Source of the DNA: Acidobacteriota bacterium
Lineage (GTDB): Bacteria > Acidobacteriota > Terriglobia > Bryobacterales > UBA6623
Length of the DNA: 64,000 bases
Direction: 5' to 3'
Assembly: GCA_016125275.1 (NCBI GenBank)
Contig: WGMB01000017.1
Span: forward strand, 186,001-250,000
Each line of letters begins with the position of its first letter. Position 1 is the stretch's first letter. The notes beneath the pieces are model-generated. The model was not told the DNA's origin, did no database searches, and saw only the letters and a list, made by a program, of their open reading frames with translations. Positions 52,347 to 61,448 of the stretch are shown here, one piece after another. The translations under genes were made by a program, and so were the position numbers.

Positions 52347-54068
52347 ATGCCGGACGCCCCCAGCCCCTCCCCGTCAGCCCTCGCCCACAACCGTCGCCGC
52401 TTCACCTTCGGCCTCGGCGCGCTCGGCCTGGGCGCCTCCCTGCTGCCCGGGGCGCTCACGGCCGTCGCCGGCGAGGCCCAAACCCTCACCGCCGAGCACG
52501 TTCGCGGCGCAGCCCGCATCGCCGGGCTCGACTTCAGCGACGAGGAGATCGAGAAGATCGTCGTGGAGCTCAACAAGCCCGACGGCTTGCCGGCGGACTT
52601 CGCCGCCCTGACCGCCGAAAACCTGCCCAACCACGCGCCGCCGGCCTTCGTCTTCAACCCCTTGCCGGTGGGCTTCCAGCCGCCTCAGGGCAAACCCGTC
52701 TGGAAGCCTTCCAAGATCCGCGCCCCCAAGCCCGCCGGCGACGAGGACTTGGCCTTCCTGCCGGTCACCCATCTGGCGCGTTTGATCGAGAAGCGCGAGA
52801 TCACCTCCACCGAGCTCACCAAGCTCTACCTCTCGCGCTTGAAGAAGTACGGCCCGGAGCTGTTCTGCGTGGTCACGCTGACCGAGGAGCTGGCCCTGCA
52901 CCAAGCCCGCCAGGCCGACGAGGAGATCCGCCGCGGACGCTACCGGGGGCCTCTGCACGGCATCCCCTGGGGCGCCAAGGATCTACTGGCCGTGCGCGGC
53001 TACCCCACCACCTGGGGCGCCTCTCCCTACAAGGACCAGCGGCTGGATTTCGACGCGGCCGTCTACGAACGCCTCACCGCCGCCGGCGCGGTCCTGCTGG
53101 CCAAGCTCTCGATGGGCTCTCTGGCCCAGGGCGACCGCTGGTTCGGCGGCCGCACGCGCAGCCCCTGGAACCGCGAAAACGGCTCCAGCGGCTCCTCTGC
53201 GGGCTCCGGCGCCGCCACCGCCGCGGGCCTGGTGGGCTTCGCCATCGGCACCGAAACCCGCGGGTCCATCATCTCGCCGTCGCGCCGCTGCGGCGTCACC
53301 GGCCTGCGGCCCACCTACGGCCGGGTCAGCCGTTTCGGCGCCATGACGCTCTCCTGGACCATGGACAAGATCGGCCCCATGTGTCGCTCGGCCGAAGACT
53401 GTGCGCTGGTCTTCGACGTCCTCAACGGCGCGGACCCGCGGGACCCGTCGCCCTACCCCGAGGTTCCTTTCTCGTGGGACGCCGGCCGCGACCCTCGCAC
53501 CTTGCGCGTCGGCTATCTGCGATCGCTCGTCGAGGGGGAAGCCGACGAGGACCGGCTGGAGCAGCGCCGCGCCGACGAGGCCTCTTTGGCTCTGCTACGC
53601 ACTCTCGGTATCGACCCCAAGCCCATCGACCTGCCGTCTCTGCCCGACGATCCCCTCGGCTTCATCCTCACCGTCGAAGCCGTCGCGGCCTTCGACGGCC
53701 TGCACCGCGGCGACCGCGACGCCTCCATGCGCGCCGCCCCCGAGGAGAGCCGCCGGCCGGACTCCTCCCGCCTGCATCGCTTCGTCCCGGCCTTCGAGTG
53801 GATTCAGGCCAACCGCGTCCGGCGGCGGATCATCGATCGCCTCCAGCAGGAGGTCTTCGCCGACCTCGACCTCTTCCTCGGCAGCGACCTCGGCTTGACG
53901 AACCTCACCGGCCACCCGGAAATCTCTCTCCCCAACGGATTCGCCTCCAACGGCGAACCCCTCGGATTGAGTCTGACGGGCAAGCTGTTTGGGGAGCCTG
54001 AGATCCTGCTGCTGGCGCATACCCTGCAAAAGGGGTCGGACTATCACCAAAAGATACCGTATCTTTAG
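52347..54068 (+). CDS. Tat-exported amidase-signature-family amidase
   Basis: The 573-aa enzyme has a Tat signal (NRRRFTFGLGALGLGASLLP) and belongs to the amidase signature (GatA-like) family. Its Ser-cisSer-Lys triad is visible: K211 in WGAKDLLAV, the cis-serine in GSSAGSGAA (~282-290) and S307 in ETRGSIISPS. It hydrolyses carboxamides or peptides in the periplasm; a role in Gln-tRNA amidation is excluded by export. A helical leader domain (~50-135) precedes the catalytic core, as in peptide amidase-like members. A TonB receptor gene follows on the same strand, 165 bases downstream. Confidence 0.9.
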   Translation: MPDAPSPSPSALAHNRRRFTFGLGALGLGASLLPGALTAVAGEAQTLTAEHVRGAARIAGLDFSDEEIEKIVVELNKPDGLPADFAALTAENLPNHAPPAFVFNPLPVGFQPPQGKPVWKPSKIRAPKPAGDEDLAFLPVTHLARLIEKREITSTELTKLYLSRLKKYGPELFCVVTLTEELALHQARQADEEIRRGRYRGPLHGIPWGAKDLLAVRGYPTTWGASPYKDQRLDFDAAVYERLTAAGAVLLAKLSMGSLAQGDRWFGGRTRSPWNRENGSSGSSAGSGAATAAGLVGFAIGTETRGSIISPSRRCGVTGLRPTYGRVSRFGAMTLSWTMDKIGPMCRSAEDCALVFDVLNGADPRDPSPYPEVPFSWDAGRDPRTLRVGYLRSLVEGEADEDRLEQRRADEASLALLRTLGIDPKPIDLPSLPDDPLGFILTVEAVAAFDGLHRGDRDASMRAAPEESRRPDSSRLHRFVPAFEWIQANRVRRRIIDRLQQEVFADLDLFLGSDLGLTNLTGHPEISLPNGFASNGEPLGLSLTGKLFGEPEILLLAHTLQKGSDYHQKIPYL

Positions 54069-54083
54069 GTTTCTTCAAGAAAC
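54069..54083. other. Perfect inverted repeat directly after amidase stop
   Basis: GTTTCTT-C-AAGAAAC has perfect seven-base arms around one base and begins right after the amidase stop. It lies just upstream of the receptor promoter, so an operator is as likely as a weak terminator. Confidence 0.35.
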
Positions 54084-54100
54084 AATTCTCGATAATTTCC

Positions 54101-54129
54101 TTGACCCCGATCCAAAACCAAGGTACCTT
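54101..54129 (+). promoter_or_regulatory. Sigma-70 promoter of TonB receptor
   Basis: TTGACC (54101-54106) and TACCTT (54124-54129) are separated by exactly 17 bases. This is the best housekeeping-type promoter seen in the window. The leader before the GTG at 54234 would be about 98 bases. Confidence 0.5.
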
Positions 54130-54233
54130 TCCAGAAAGCGCTGGCCGCCGATCAAGCAGTTCGGACGGTCTGAATTCCGCCACGAAGCCGGTCGCTCACG
54201 ATTTTTTCGATCGTTCCTTTTTGGAGGGTCCCT

Positions 54234-57200
54234 GTGACTCGCTTAGGCTTCCGCGCCGGACGCGTTCCGGCGCTTGTGCGTCTCCCCTTCCTCCTGTCGA
54301 TCGCTGCTTGCGTGACCCCGGTCATGCTCGTTGCACAATCGGCCGACACGGCCATTCTGGGCCTTGTCACCGATGCCACCGGCGCCGCCGTCCCTGGCGC
54401 GGCCGTCACCATCCGCCAACCGGAAACGGGGTTCGAGCGGATTCTGGAAACCAACGCGGAAGGCTCCTATGAGCTGCGTTATCTGCGCCCCGCAACCTAT
54501 ACCGTGGACGCCGGCGCGGCCGGTTTCCGCACCTCGCACACGCCCAACGTCGTCGTGCAAGTCGGCCAGCAGGTGCGCCTGGACTTCCGGCTCGAAATCG
54601 GCGACGTGGTCGAGACCGTCGAGGTCACCTCGGCCTCCCCTCTGCTCGAAACCGAGTCCGCCACCCTGGGCGAAGTCGTCAGCCGCGAGCGCATCGTCAA
54701 CCTACCGCTCAACGGCCGCAACTTCCTGCAATTGGCGACCATGACGCCCGGCGTCATCATCAAGGAAGAGTCCAACGGCGAGCGCACCCGCATCGTCGCC
54801 GCCGGCAATCGCGACGTCTGGGCGCAGGTCAATATCAACGGCATTACGGCCGTCAACAACCGTTCTCCGTTCGTCAATTTCTACCCCTCGATTGACGCTG
54901 TGCAGGAGTTCAAGGTCCAAAGCGGCAACTATTCCGCCGAGTACGGCGGCCAATCCGGCGCCAACGTCAATGTCCAGTTGCGCTCCGGCTCCAACGACTT
55001 CCACGGCAGCCTATTCGACTTTCTGCGTAACGACAACCTCGACGCCCGCGGCTACTTCCGGCCCAAACCGCTCGAGAAGGACGTGCTGCGCCGCAACCAG
55101 TTCGGCGCCATCATCGCCGGCCCGGTCATCAAGAACAAGACCTTCTTCATGGGCGGCTACGAAGGCGTGCGTGACACCAAGCAGCACGCCCAAACCTCCA
55201 TCGTGGTCCCTGAAGCTCAGCGCCGCGGCGACTTCTCCGGCGTCTCCACGGCCGTCATCGACCCCTTCAGCGGCCAGCAGTTCGCCAACAACGTGATTCC
55301 GCAGAGCCGCCTCAACCCCGTCTCGGTCAACCTCATCAACAACTGGATGCCCTTGCCGAACTCCCCCGGCGTGCAGAACTACGCCGGCCTCACCGGCGAC
55401 AAGGTCATCATCGACCAGTACCTGACGCGGTTGGACCACAACTTCACGGACACCGACCAGTTCACCTTCCACTACATCTACTCCAGCCGAGACTTCCCGG
55501 CCGTCTCCCTGAACCCCTACTTCTCGTCGGACAACCGCACCTTCCCCAACCAGAGCCTCGGCGCGCAGTACGTCAAGACCATCTCGGCGTCCATGGTCAA
55601 CGAGCTCCGGTTCGGCTTCCACAAGGGCAACATCCGCCGGCTCAACCCGCGCAGCAACACCGACTTCCGCATCGAGGACCTCGGCATCTACAACTTCCTG
55701 CAGGGCGGCCCCAACGGGCGTCCGCTGCGGCCGGACGAGCAGGGCTTCCCCACGCTCAACATCACCGGCTACCTCGGCATGCAGGAGCTGGCAGCGTCCT
55801 CCAACCTCGACAACAGCCGCACCTACCAGTGGGTGGACAACCTGAGCATCTTCCGCGGCAAGCACTCCATCAAGATTGGCGGCGACGTGCGCCTGCACAA
55901 GGATGAGGCGACCACCAACAACTGGCCCTTCGGCAGCATGACGTTCACGTCTGACATCGCCAACAACGCCGCCGCGGCCTACATGCTGGGCTTCCCGCGC
56001 GAAGTGCTCACGCCCGAGGGCGTGCCGCTGTCGAACGTCTCCCAGTGGCGCACGGGCCTCTACTTCCAGGACGACTGGAAGGCCACCCAGAAGCTGACCC
56101 TCAACATGGGCCTGCGGTACGACCTGTTCGGCCTGCCCAAGGAGACCAACGGCGTCACCCGCACCCTGCGCTTCGATGTGCCCGGGCCGCTGCGGCTCTT
56201 CCCGGAGACCCCCGGAACCTTCGAGCAGCCCTACGTCAACCAGTACAACTACCTCGGGCCGCGCTTCGGCTTCGCCTATCGCTTCGACGAGAAGACCGTC
56301 ATTCGCGGCGGCTACGGCATCTTCCGCACGGCGGGACAGTTCGACAACATGAACATCTTGCAGCTCAACCCGCCCGCCGGCGGCAGCGTCACGGTTCTCA
56401 ACACCGCCACCAACCCGGTCGCCACCATCGACAACCCGGCCCCGGCGGAGATCTTCCCCGAGAACCCCTTCTTCAACGTCGTCAGCGTGCCGCCGGACCG
56501 CAAGCGCCGCAACGCCTACATCCAGAACATGAGCTTCCAGGTGCAGCGCCAGCTCACCCGCAACGACGTGCTCGAGGTCGGCTGGGTGGCCAACAAGGGC
56601 ACGGATATCGACACCAGTGTCCGCAACTTCAACCAGCCCGACCCCGGCCCCGGCGCGGTGCAGGACCGTCGCCCCTACCCCGAGTTCGCCACCATCCGCA
56701 TGATGCTGTCCGACGGTCTCAGCACCTACCACTCGTTGCAGTCCCGCTACGAGCGCCGGCTGACCAACGGCCTCAGCCTCACGGCGGCCTACACCTGGGG
56801 CCACATGATCGACGACATCCACGAGACGATCAACCGCGGCGGCTGCGGCTGCCAGTCGGCCCGCAATCGCGGCACGGCCGAGCGCGCCAACAGCGTCGAG
56901 GACATCCGGCATCGCGCCGTCATCGGCTATGTCTGGGAGATCCTGCCCAACAAGCAGTGGAGCGGCATTTCCAAGGCCGTACTGGGCGGCTGGCAGTTCG
57001 GCGGCCTGCTCACTCTGTCGAGCGGACAGCCGTTCCCCGTCAACCAGTCCGGCGACAGCCAGAACAAGGGCGGCCAGGAAGCGTCCCGGCCGCACAACTT
57101 CGGCGTCAACCCGACGCTCGACAATCCGGACCCGGCCCTCTGGTTCGATACCACGGCCTTCGTGCGCTCGTCGTACGAGGGAGGCCCCGGCCTCTACGTT

Positions 57201-57473
57201 CCCGGCAGCGGCGGCTACGGCACCGCGCCCCGCAACCCCGTCGTCGGCCCCGGCGTCCACACCTGGGACCTCCAGCTCGGCAAGAACTTCGCGATGCCCT
57301 ACAACGAGAATCACCGCATCCAGTTCCGCACCGAGATGTTCAACACCTTCAACACCCCTCAGTTCGCCAACCCGGGCGGAACGCTGGGCACCGGCTCGTT
57401 CGGCCGCGTCACCTCGATGCGCGAGGTCAACGCCAACCGCCAAATCCAGTTCGGCCTCAAGTACCTGTTTTAG
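54234..57473 (+). CDS. TonB-dependent receptor with carboxypeptidase-regulatory-like domain
   Basis: The complete 1079-aa receptor starts at GTG 54234, with GGAGG five to six bases upstream. It has a Sec signal (FLLSIAACVTPVMLVAQS), a regulatory-like domain (VTDATGAAVPGAAVTIRQ, ~40-120), a plug containing NINGITAVNNRSPFV, and a long barrel ending IQFGLKYLF. A CGC motif (NRGGCGCQSARNRG) in an extracellular-type loop may form a disulfide. The upstream amidase could process its substrate. It is followed by a strong intrinsic terminator. The substrate is unknown. Confidence 0.93.
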   Translation: MTRLGFRAGRVPALVRLPFLLSIAACVTPVMLVAQSADTAILGLVTDATGAAVPGAAVTIRQPETGFERILETNAEGSYELRYLRPATYTVDAGAAGFRTSHTPNVVVQVGQQVRLDFRLEIGDVVETVEVTSASPLLETESATLGEVVSRERIVNLPLNGRNFLQLATMTPGVIIKEESNGERTRIVAAGNRDVWAQVNINGITAVNNRSPFVNFYPSIDAVQEFKVQSGNYSAEYGGQSGANVNVQLRSGSNDFHGSLFDFLRNDNLDARGYFRPKPLEKDVLRRNQFGAIIAGPVIKNKTFFMGGYEGVRDTKQHAQTSIVVPEAQRRGDFSGVSTAVIDPFSGQQFANNVIPQSRLNPVSVNLINNWMPLPNSPGVQNYAGLTGDKVIIDQYLTRLDHNFTDTDQFTFHYIYSSRDFPAVSLNPYFSSDNRTFPNQSLGAQYVKTISASMVNELRFGFHKGNIRRLNPRSNTDFRIEDLGIYNFLQGGPNGRPLRPDEQGFPTLNITGYLGMQELAASSNLDNSRTYQWVDNLSIFRGKHSIKIGGDVRLHKDEATTNNWPFGSMTFTSDIANNAAAAYMLGFPREVLTPEGVPLSNVSQWRTGLYFQDDWKATQKLTLNMGLRYDLFGLPKETNGVTRTLRFDVPGPLRLFPETPGTFEQPYVNQYNYLGPRFGFAYRFDEKTVIRGGYGIFRTAGQFDNMNILQLNPPAGGSVTVLNTATNPVATIDNPAPAEIFPENPFFNVVSVPPDRKRRNAYIQNMSFQVQRQLTRNDVLEVGWVANKGTDIDTSVRNFNQPDPGPGAVQDRRPYPEFATIRMMLSDGLSTYHSLQSRYERRLTNGLSLTAAYTWGHMIDDIHETINRGGCGCQSARNRGTAERANSVEDIRHRAVIGYVWEILPNKQWSGISKAVLGGWQFGGLLTLSSGQPFPVNQSGDSQNKGGQEASRPHNFGVNPTLDNPDPALWFDTTAFVRSSYEGGPGLYVPGSGGYGTAPRNPVVGPGVHTWDLQLGKNFAMPYNENHRIQFRTEMFNTFNTPQFANPGGTLGTGSFGRVTSMREVNANRQIQFGLKYLF

Positions 57474-57521
57474 AGGCTGAACCCAACCGTCAACCGCCGG
57501 GGCCCCGCGCCTCCGGCAAGG

Positions 57522-57553
57522 GGGGCCGGACGAAATTCGTCCGGCCCCTTTTT
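57522..57553 (+). terminator. Strong intrinsic terminator after TonB receptor
   Basis: GGGGCCGGACGAA (57522-57534) pairs with TTCGTCCGGCCCC (57536-57548), followed directly by TTTTT. This is a textbook Rho-independent terminator with a 13-base arm. Confidence 0.9.
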
Positions 57554-57611
57554 GTGATTTGGCGGGCCGCCGCTCGATACGCTAAGATCAACGCCTTCTC
57601 CCCCCGGTCCC

Positions 57612-58289
57612 ATGTCCAAGAAGAAAGCCGTCCAGCGCCCTCAAACCGAGGCCGAGCGCAAGAGCCGCGTCTCCAAGATCCTCCGCCGCCTCAACCAGGA
57701 CTACCCTGACGTCGAGTGCGAGCTCGTCCACACCAGCGCCTGGGAGCTGCTGGTCGCCACGATCCTTTCCGCGCAATGCACTGACAAGCGCGTGAACATG
57801 GTCACGCCGGAGCTCTTCCTGGCCTACCCCACCCCGCACGATCTGGCCGTGGCCGATCAGTCCGAAATCGAAGAGCTGGTCAAGACCACCGGCTTCTTCC
57901 GCAACAAGGCCAAGTCCATCATCGGGGCCGCCAAGGGCGTCACCGAGCGCTTCGGCGGCGAGGTGCCTTCCAACATGGACGACCTGCTGAGCCTGCCGGG
58001 CGTCGCCCGCAAGACCGCCAACGTCGTGCTCGGCACTTGGTACGGCAAGGCGACCGGCGTGGTCGTGGACACCCACGTCGCCCGCATCAGCGCGCGCCTC
58101 GACCTGACGCAGGCCACCGACCCCAAAAAGATTGAGCAGGACCTCATGGCGATCCTGCCCAAGAACCGTTGGATCCTCTTCTCGCACCAGATCATCTGGC
58201 ACGGCCGCAAGGTCTGCTTGGCCCGCAAGCCCCGCTGCGTCGAATGCAGTCTGCTGGACCTGTGCTACGCGCCGGACAAGACCGCCTGA
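57612..58289 (+). CDS. nth: Endonuclease III
   Basis: The 225-aa enzyme is the base-excision-repair DNA glycosylase/AP lyase that removes oxidised pyrimidines. The helix-hairpin-helix is LPGVARKTANVVLG, with the catalytic lysine, followed by the catalytic aspartate in VVVDTHVAR. The C-terminal 4Fe-4S cluster ligands are present with the family spacing C-x6-C-x2-C-x5-C (CLARKPRCVECSLLDLC). Length is normal for the family. The N-terminus carries a short basic extension (MSKKKAVQRP). A TAAGAT at 57583-57588 may be the -10. It converges with the AAA ATPase gene (12-base gap). Confidence 0.96.
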   Translation: MSKKKAVQRPQTEAERKSRVSKILRRLNQDYPDVECELVHTSAWELLVATILSAQCTDKRVNMVTPELFLAYPTPHDLAVADQSEIEELVKTTGFFRNKAKSIIGAAKGVTERFGGEVPSNMDDLLSLPGVARKTANVVLGTWYGKATGVVVDTHVARISARLDLTQATDPKKIEQDLMAILPKNRWILFSHQIIWHGRKVCLARKPRCVECSLLDLCYAPDKTA

Positions 58290-58301
58290 GGCTCGGCGCC
58301 G

Positions 58302-59816
58302 TCAGTTGAACGTCGGGCCGAAGTCGTCCACGTCCAAGCTGGCGCGGCGTCCGCCCTGGGGCTTCTTCGGCTTCTCGCGCTGCGCCGCGTAGCCCACTTC
58401 TTCCGACCGCGTCAGCCGGCGGTGGGCGTACAGCCCGTCCAACACGAACTCGCCCGCCGACGCCAAGGCCTCGGGCTCGTCGCGCCCCTCCGGCAGCAGC
58501 CCCTCGGTCGCCTCGAAGACGCCTTGGATGCCCTGCAACTGTTCCACCACCTGCGCCGCCGGGGCGTCCACGGCCAGCTTCAGCGTGCCGCCCATCTCGA
58601 ACCACTGCACGATCTGGCGCCCGGCTCCCTTGCGGCCCGTCTCGTCATAAGCTCTCGCCACGGCGGCTCGAATCATCTCGTGCGCCACCCTCTCGGCGCC
58701 CCGCAGCTCGCCTTCATACTCGAGCTCGAACTTGCCGGTAATCGACGGCATCGCGGCGTACACGTCCGCCACTCGCGGCACGACCAAGGCCTCGCCGTTG
58801 AGCAGCGCCCGCCGCTCCGCGTTCGACACCACGTTCTCCATGCACGAGATCGGCAGCCGCTGGCTGACGCCGGAACGCTTGTCGATCTTCGAGTCCTCGC
58901 GCGCCACGAACGCAATCTGCTCCACGATCGAGCGGATGTAGTCCGGCACCAGCAGCGGAAGCGTCGCCTCCCCGCGGTCGGTCCAGGCCTCCTGGCGCGT
59001 AATCTCCACCGCCTGGTCCACATCCAGCGGGTAGTGCGTGCGGATCTCGCTGCCGATGCGGTCCTTCAGCGGCGTGATGATCTTGCCGCGCGCGGTGTAG
59101 TCCTCCGGGTTGGCCGAGAACACCATCATCACGTCCAGCGCCAGGCGGATCGGATAGCCCTTGATCTGGACGTCGCCCTCCTGCAGGATGTTGAACAGTC
59201 CGACCTGGATCTTGCCCATCAGGTCCGGCAGCTCGTTGATCGCGAAGATCCCTCGATTGGCCCTCGGCAGCAAGCCGAAGTGGATCGTGATCTCGTCGGC
59301 CAGGTGGTGCGCTCCGCGCGCGGCCTTGATCGGGTCCAGGTCGCCGATCATGTCCGCGATCGTCACATCCGGCGTCGCCAGCTTCTCCACATAGCGCTCG
59401 TCCGGCGTCAGCCAGTCGATCGCCGTCGCGTCGCCCTGCTCGGCGATGGCGTCCCGCCCGAACTTCGACAATGGGCGGTAGGGGTTGTCGTGGATCTCCG
59501 ACCCGGCCACGAACGGCAGCCAAGGATCGAGCAGCGTGGTGAGCTGGCGCAGGATGCGGCTCTTGGCCTGGCCGCGAAGTCCCAGCAGGATGAAATCGTG
59601 CCGCGAAAGCAGCGCGTTCACGATCTGCGGAACGACGGTGTCGTCGTAGCCCACAATGCCCGGAAACAGCGGCTCGTCGGCGCGCAGCTTCCGGATCAAG
59701 TTGGCGCGGATCTCATCCTTCACGGATCGTCGCGCCACGCGGGCTTCGCTGTATGCCTCGCTCTTACGGAGTTGGCCCAGGGTGCGGGGAAGGTCGGCGG
59801 GGGGTGTCACTGCCAC
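58302..59816 (-). CDS. MoxR/magnesium-chelatase-like AAA+ ATPase
   Basis: The 504-aa ATPase belongs to the MoxR/ChlI-like AAA+ group. Walker A is GLRGQAKS (79-86), the Walker B-like site is GIFAINELPDL, and sensor 1 is VMMVFSANPEDYTARG. Proteins of this subgroup usually act with a von Willebrand factor A partner as a chaperone for metal or cofactor insertion; no such partner is in the window. The start is GTG at 59816, six bases after TAGAAT (59823-59828), hence probably leaderless. The C-terminal ~100 residues (YDETGRKGAGRQIVQWFEMG) are outside the AAA core. Confidence 0.85.
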   Translation of the reverse strand: MAVTPPADLPRTLGQLRKSEAYSEARVARRSVKDEIRANLIRKLRADEPLFPGIVGYDDTVVPQIVNALLSRHDFILLGLRGQAKSRILRQLTTLLDPWLPFVAGSEIHDNPYRPLSKFGRDAIAEQGDATAIDWLTPDERYVEKLATPDVTIADMIGDLDPIKAARGAHHLADEITIHFGLLPRANRGIFAINELPDLMGKIQVGLFNILQEGDVQIKGYPIRLALDVMMVFSANPEDYTARGKIITPLKDRIGSEIRTHYPLDVDQAVEITRQEAWTDRGEATLPLLVPDYIRSIVEQIAFVAREDSKIDKRSGVSQRLPISCMENVVSNAERRALLNGEALVVPRVADVYAAMPSITGKFELEYEGELRGAERVAHEMIRAAVARAYDETGRKGAGRQIVQWFEMGGTLKLAVDAPAAQVVEQLQGIQGVFEATEGLLPEGRDEPEALASAGEFVLDGLYAHRRLTRSEEVGYAAQREKPKKPQGGRRASLDVDDFGPTFN

Positions 59817-59822
59817 CGCCTC

Positions 59823-59828
59823 ATTCTA
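59823..59828 (-). promoter_or_regulatory. -10 element (TAGAAT) of AAA ATPase gene
   Basis: On the minus strand TAGAAT ends six bases before the GTG at 59816. Confidence 0.45.
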
Positions 59829-59849
59829 GCGTCCGGCCCGACGCTTCTC

Positions 59850-60944
59850 TTACAGCGGCAAGGCGCCGAGGTTCAGGCAGCAGGCGGCCAAGGCCACCCA
59901 GCCCGAGCGCGTCTCGCGCTCCAACCGCTTGATCTTCTCCACCAAGGTCGTTCGTTTCAGCCGAAGGGCCTCGGCCGCCTGCGACTTGTTCCCATTCGTA
60001 CGCGCCAACGTCGTCTCGATCAGTTTCCGCTCAAAGTTCGCAACCAATTCGTGATAATTCAGCCCCTGATCGTCGAGCTCCGCCGTCTCGCAGGTATCCG
60101 CCATCCGCGGCTCCTTGCGCGGGCTCGGAAAGTCCTCCAGGTACAGGGTCCGCCGCCGCTGCGCCCGGATCACCGCGAGCTCGGCCGCATTCTGCAGCTC
60201 CCGCACGTTCCCCGGCCAAGGCCGGCGGCACAGAGCCTCCAACGCATAGGAGTCCACGCTCATCGCCTCGAGACCGTCCCGCTCACAGAACGTTCGAACG
60301 AAGTGCCGCAGCAGATCGGGAATGTCCTCGGTCCGCTCCCGCAGCGAAGGCAGGCGGATAGGAAACACGCTCACGCGGTAGAACAGGTCCTCCCGGAAAC
60401 GGCCGGCGTCGATCTCGGACCAAAGGTCCCGGTTCGTCGCTGCGATCACCCGCACGTTGAGCTTGCGCACGGTGGCTCCGCCCAGCCGGCTCACCTCTCT
60501 CTCCTGCAACGCCCGCAACAGCTTCGGCTGCAAAGCCACGGGAAGCTCGCCGATCTCGTCCAGGAAGAGCGTGCCGCCGTCGGCCTGCTCGAAGTGACCC
60601 GGTCGGGCCTGCCCGGCGTCCGTGAAGGCGCCTTTCTCGTGCCCGAAGAACTCGCTCTCCAGCAACGTCGCCGGAACGCCCGCCGCGTTGACGGTCACCA
60701 GCGAGCGCCCGCTGCGCCGGCTGCGGCGGTGAATCTCACGCGCCACCACTTCCTTGCCGCACCCGGTCTCACCCTGCAGGAGCACCGAGGTATCGTGCGA
60801 GGCCACCAAATCGACCTGTTCGAGAACGCGCCGAAACGCGGCGCTCTTCCCCCAGACGACCTTCCCGCCGATCGGGGCGGGCGCTGGCCTGCGGCTGAGG
60901 GAGTCATGCGGCTGAATGCCAAAGTAGGGCGGCTCTGGGCTCAT
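59850..60944 (-). CDS. Sigma-54-dependent transcriptional activator (Fis-type HTH, no receiver domain)
   Basis: The 364-aa protein is an enhancer-binding AAA+ activator. Walker A is GETGCGKE (58-65), Walker B is GGTLFLDEIG, and the arginine-finger region is FREDLFYRVSVFPIRLPSLR. A Fis-type HTH lies near residues 320-350 (NKSQAAEALRLKRTTLVEKI). The sigma-54 contact loop reads GAFTDA (105-110) instead of GAFTGA. There is no N-terminal receiver or sensor domain, only ~30 residues, so control must come from elsewhere. The ATG at 60944 is used; the longer open frame upstream covers non-coding DNA. It is divergent from the sigma-factor gene. Confidence 0.9.
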   Translation of the reverse strand: MSPEPPYFGIQPHDSLSRRPAPAPIGGKVVWGKSAAFRRVLEQVDLVASHDTSVLLQGETGCGKEVVAREIHRRSRRSGRSLVTVNAAGVPATLLESEFFGHEKGAFTDAGQARPGHFEQADGGTLFLDEIGELPVALQPKLLRALQEREVSRLGGATVRKLNVRVIAATNRDLWSEIDAGRFREDLFYRVSVFPIRLPSLRERTEDIPDLLRHFVRTFCERDGLEAMSVDSYALEALCRRPWPGNVRELQNAAELAVIRAQRRRTLYLEDFPSPRKEPRMADTCETAELDDQGLNYHELVANFERKLIETTLARTNGNKSQAAEALRLKRTTLVEKIKRLERETRSGWVALAACCLNLGALPL

Positions 60945-61448
60945 GGATTGAAATCTCGCACATTTCAGACGAATTTGAGGCAAATCAACTGTAAAGAACA
61001 TATCAGGATTGACTTGCGCTGCAACGTCCTCTCTCCAACTCCCAAAGAAACGTACCGACCTGGGAATGCTCCGGCGGGCGAAAAGGCCCCAGAACGCCAC
61101 GGAACCGACATTCCCGGCATTTCCCGTTTTGAAAATCCCATTCCAAGATGAAATGAGCTGGGCGTCCGACGGACCGACTTCGCCGCGACGCCGGCTCGAC
61201 CGCTCGCGAGACTCCGCCCAAGGACCCCCTTCGCCCCTCCGGACCGCCACGATTTCGTCACCCTGCCAAAAATCTGACGCCCGCCGTCAATTCCTTGACC
61301 TTCGACCGGCCCGTGTCAGTCGCCTAAACCCATTGTCCGGCGGGGACTTACGGCTGTCCTATGGAAGTGGCCAGCGCCATGCATATTCCACCTTCAAGTC
61401 TCGGAAGAGGCGCCGATAAGTACGGAAGCAGGAGGGAACAATCCAACA
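60945..61448. other. Divergent regulatory region between sigma-54 activator and sigma factor
   Basis: No gene is supported in these 504 bases. The left part is AT-richer and presumably holds the activator promoter, although no clear box was found. The right part holds the possible sigma-54 site described at 61368-61382. A few antisense and sense frames stay open but have no start signal or recognisable product. Confidence 0.45.
61368..61382 (+). promoter_or_regulatory. Possible sigma-54 promoter of sigma-factor gene
   Basis: TGGCCAGCGCCATGC has the GG and GC dinucleotides separated by exactly 10 bases, as sigma-54 promoters require, and TGGC and TGC match the consensus TGGCACG-N4-TTGC. It lies about 67 bases before the ATG at 61449 and next to a sigma-54 activator gene. 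GG-N10-GC is common by chance in GC-rich DNA. Confidence 0.35.

Noticed and set aside
60945-61250. Longer version of the sigma-54 activator starting at 61250
   Set aside because: The extra ~100 residues show no domain and cover AT-rich intergenic DNA; the conserved protein starts at 60944.
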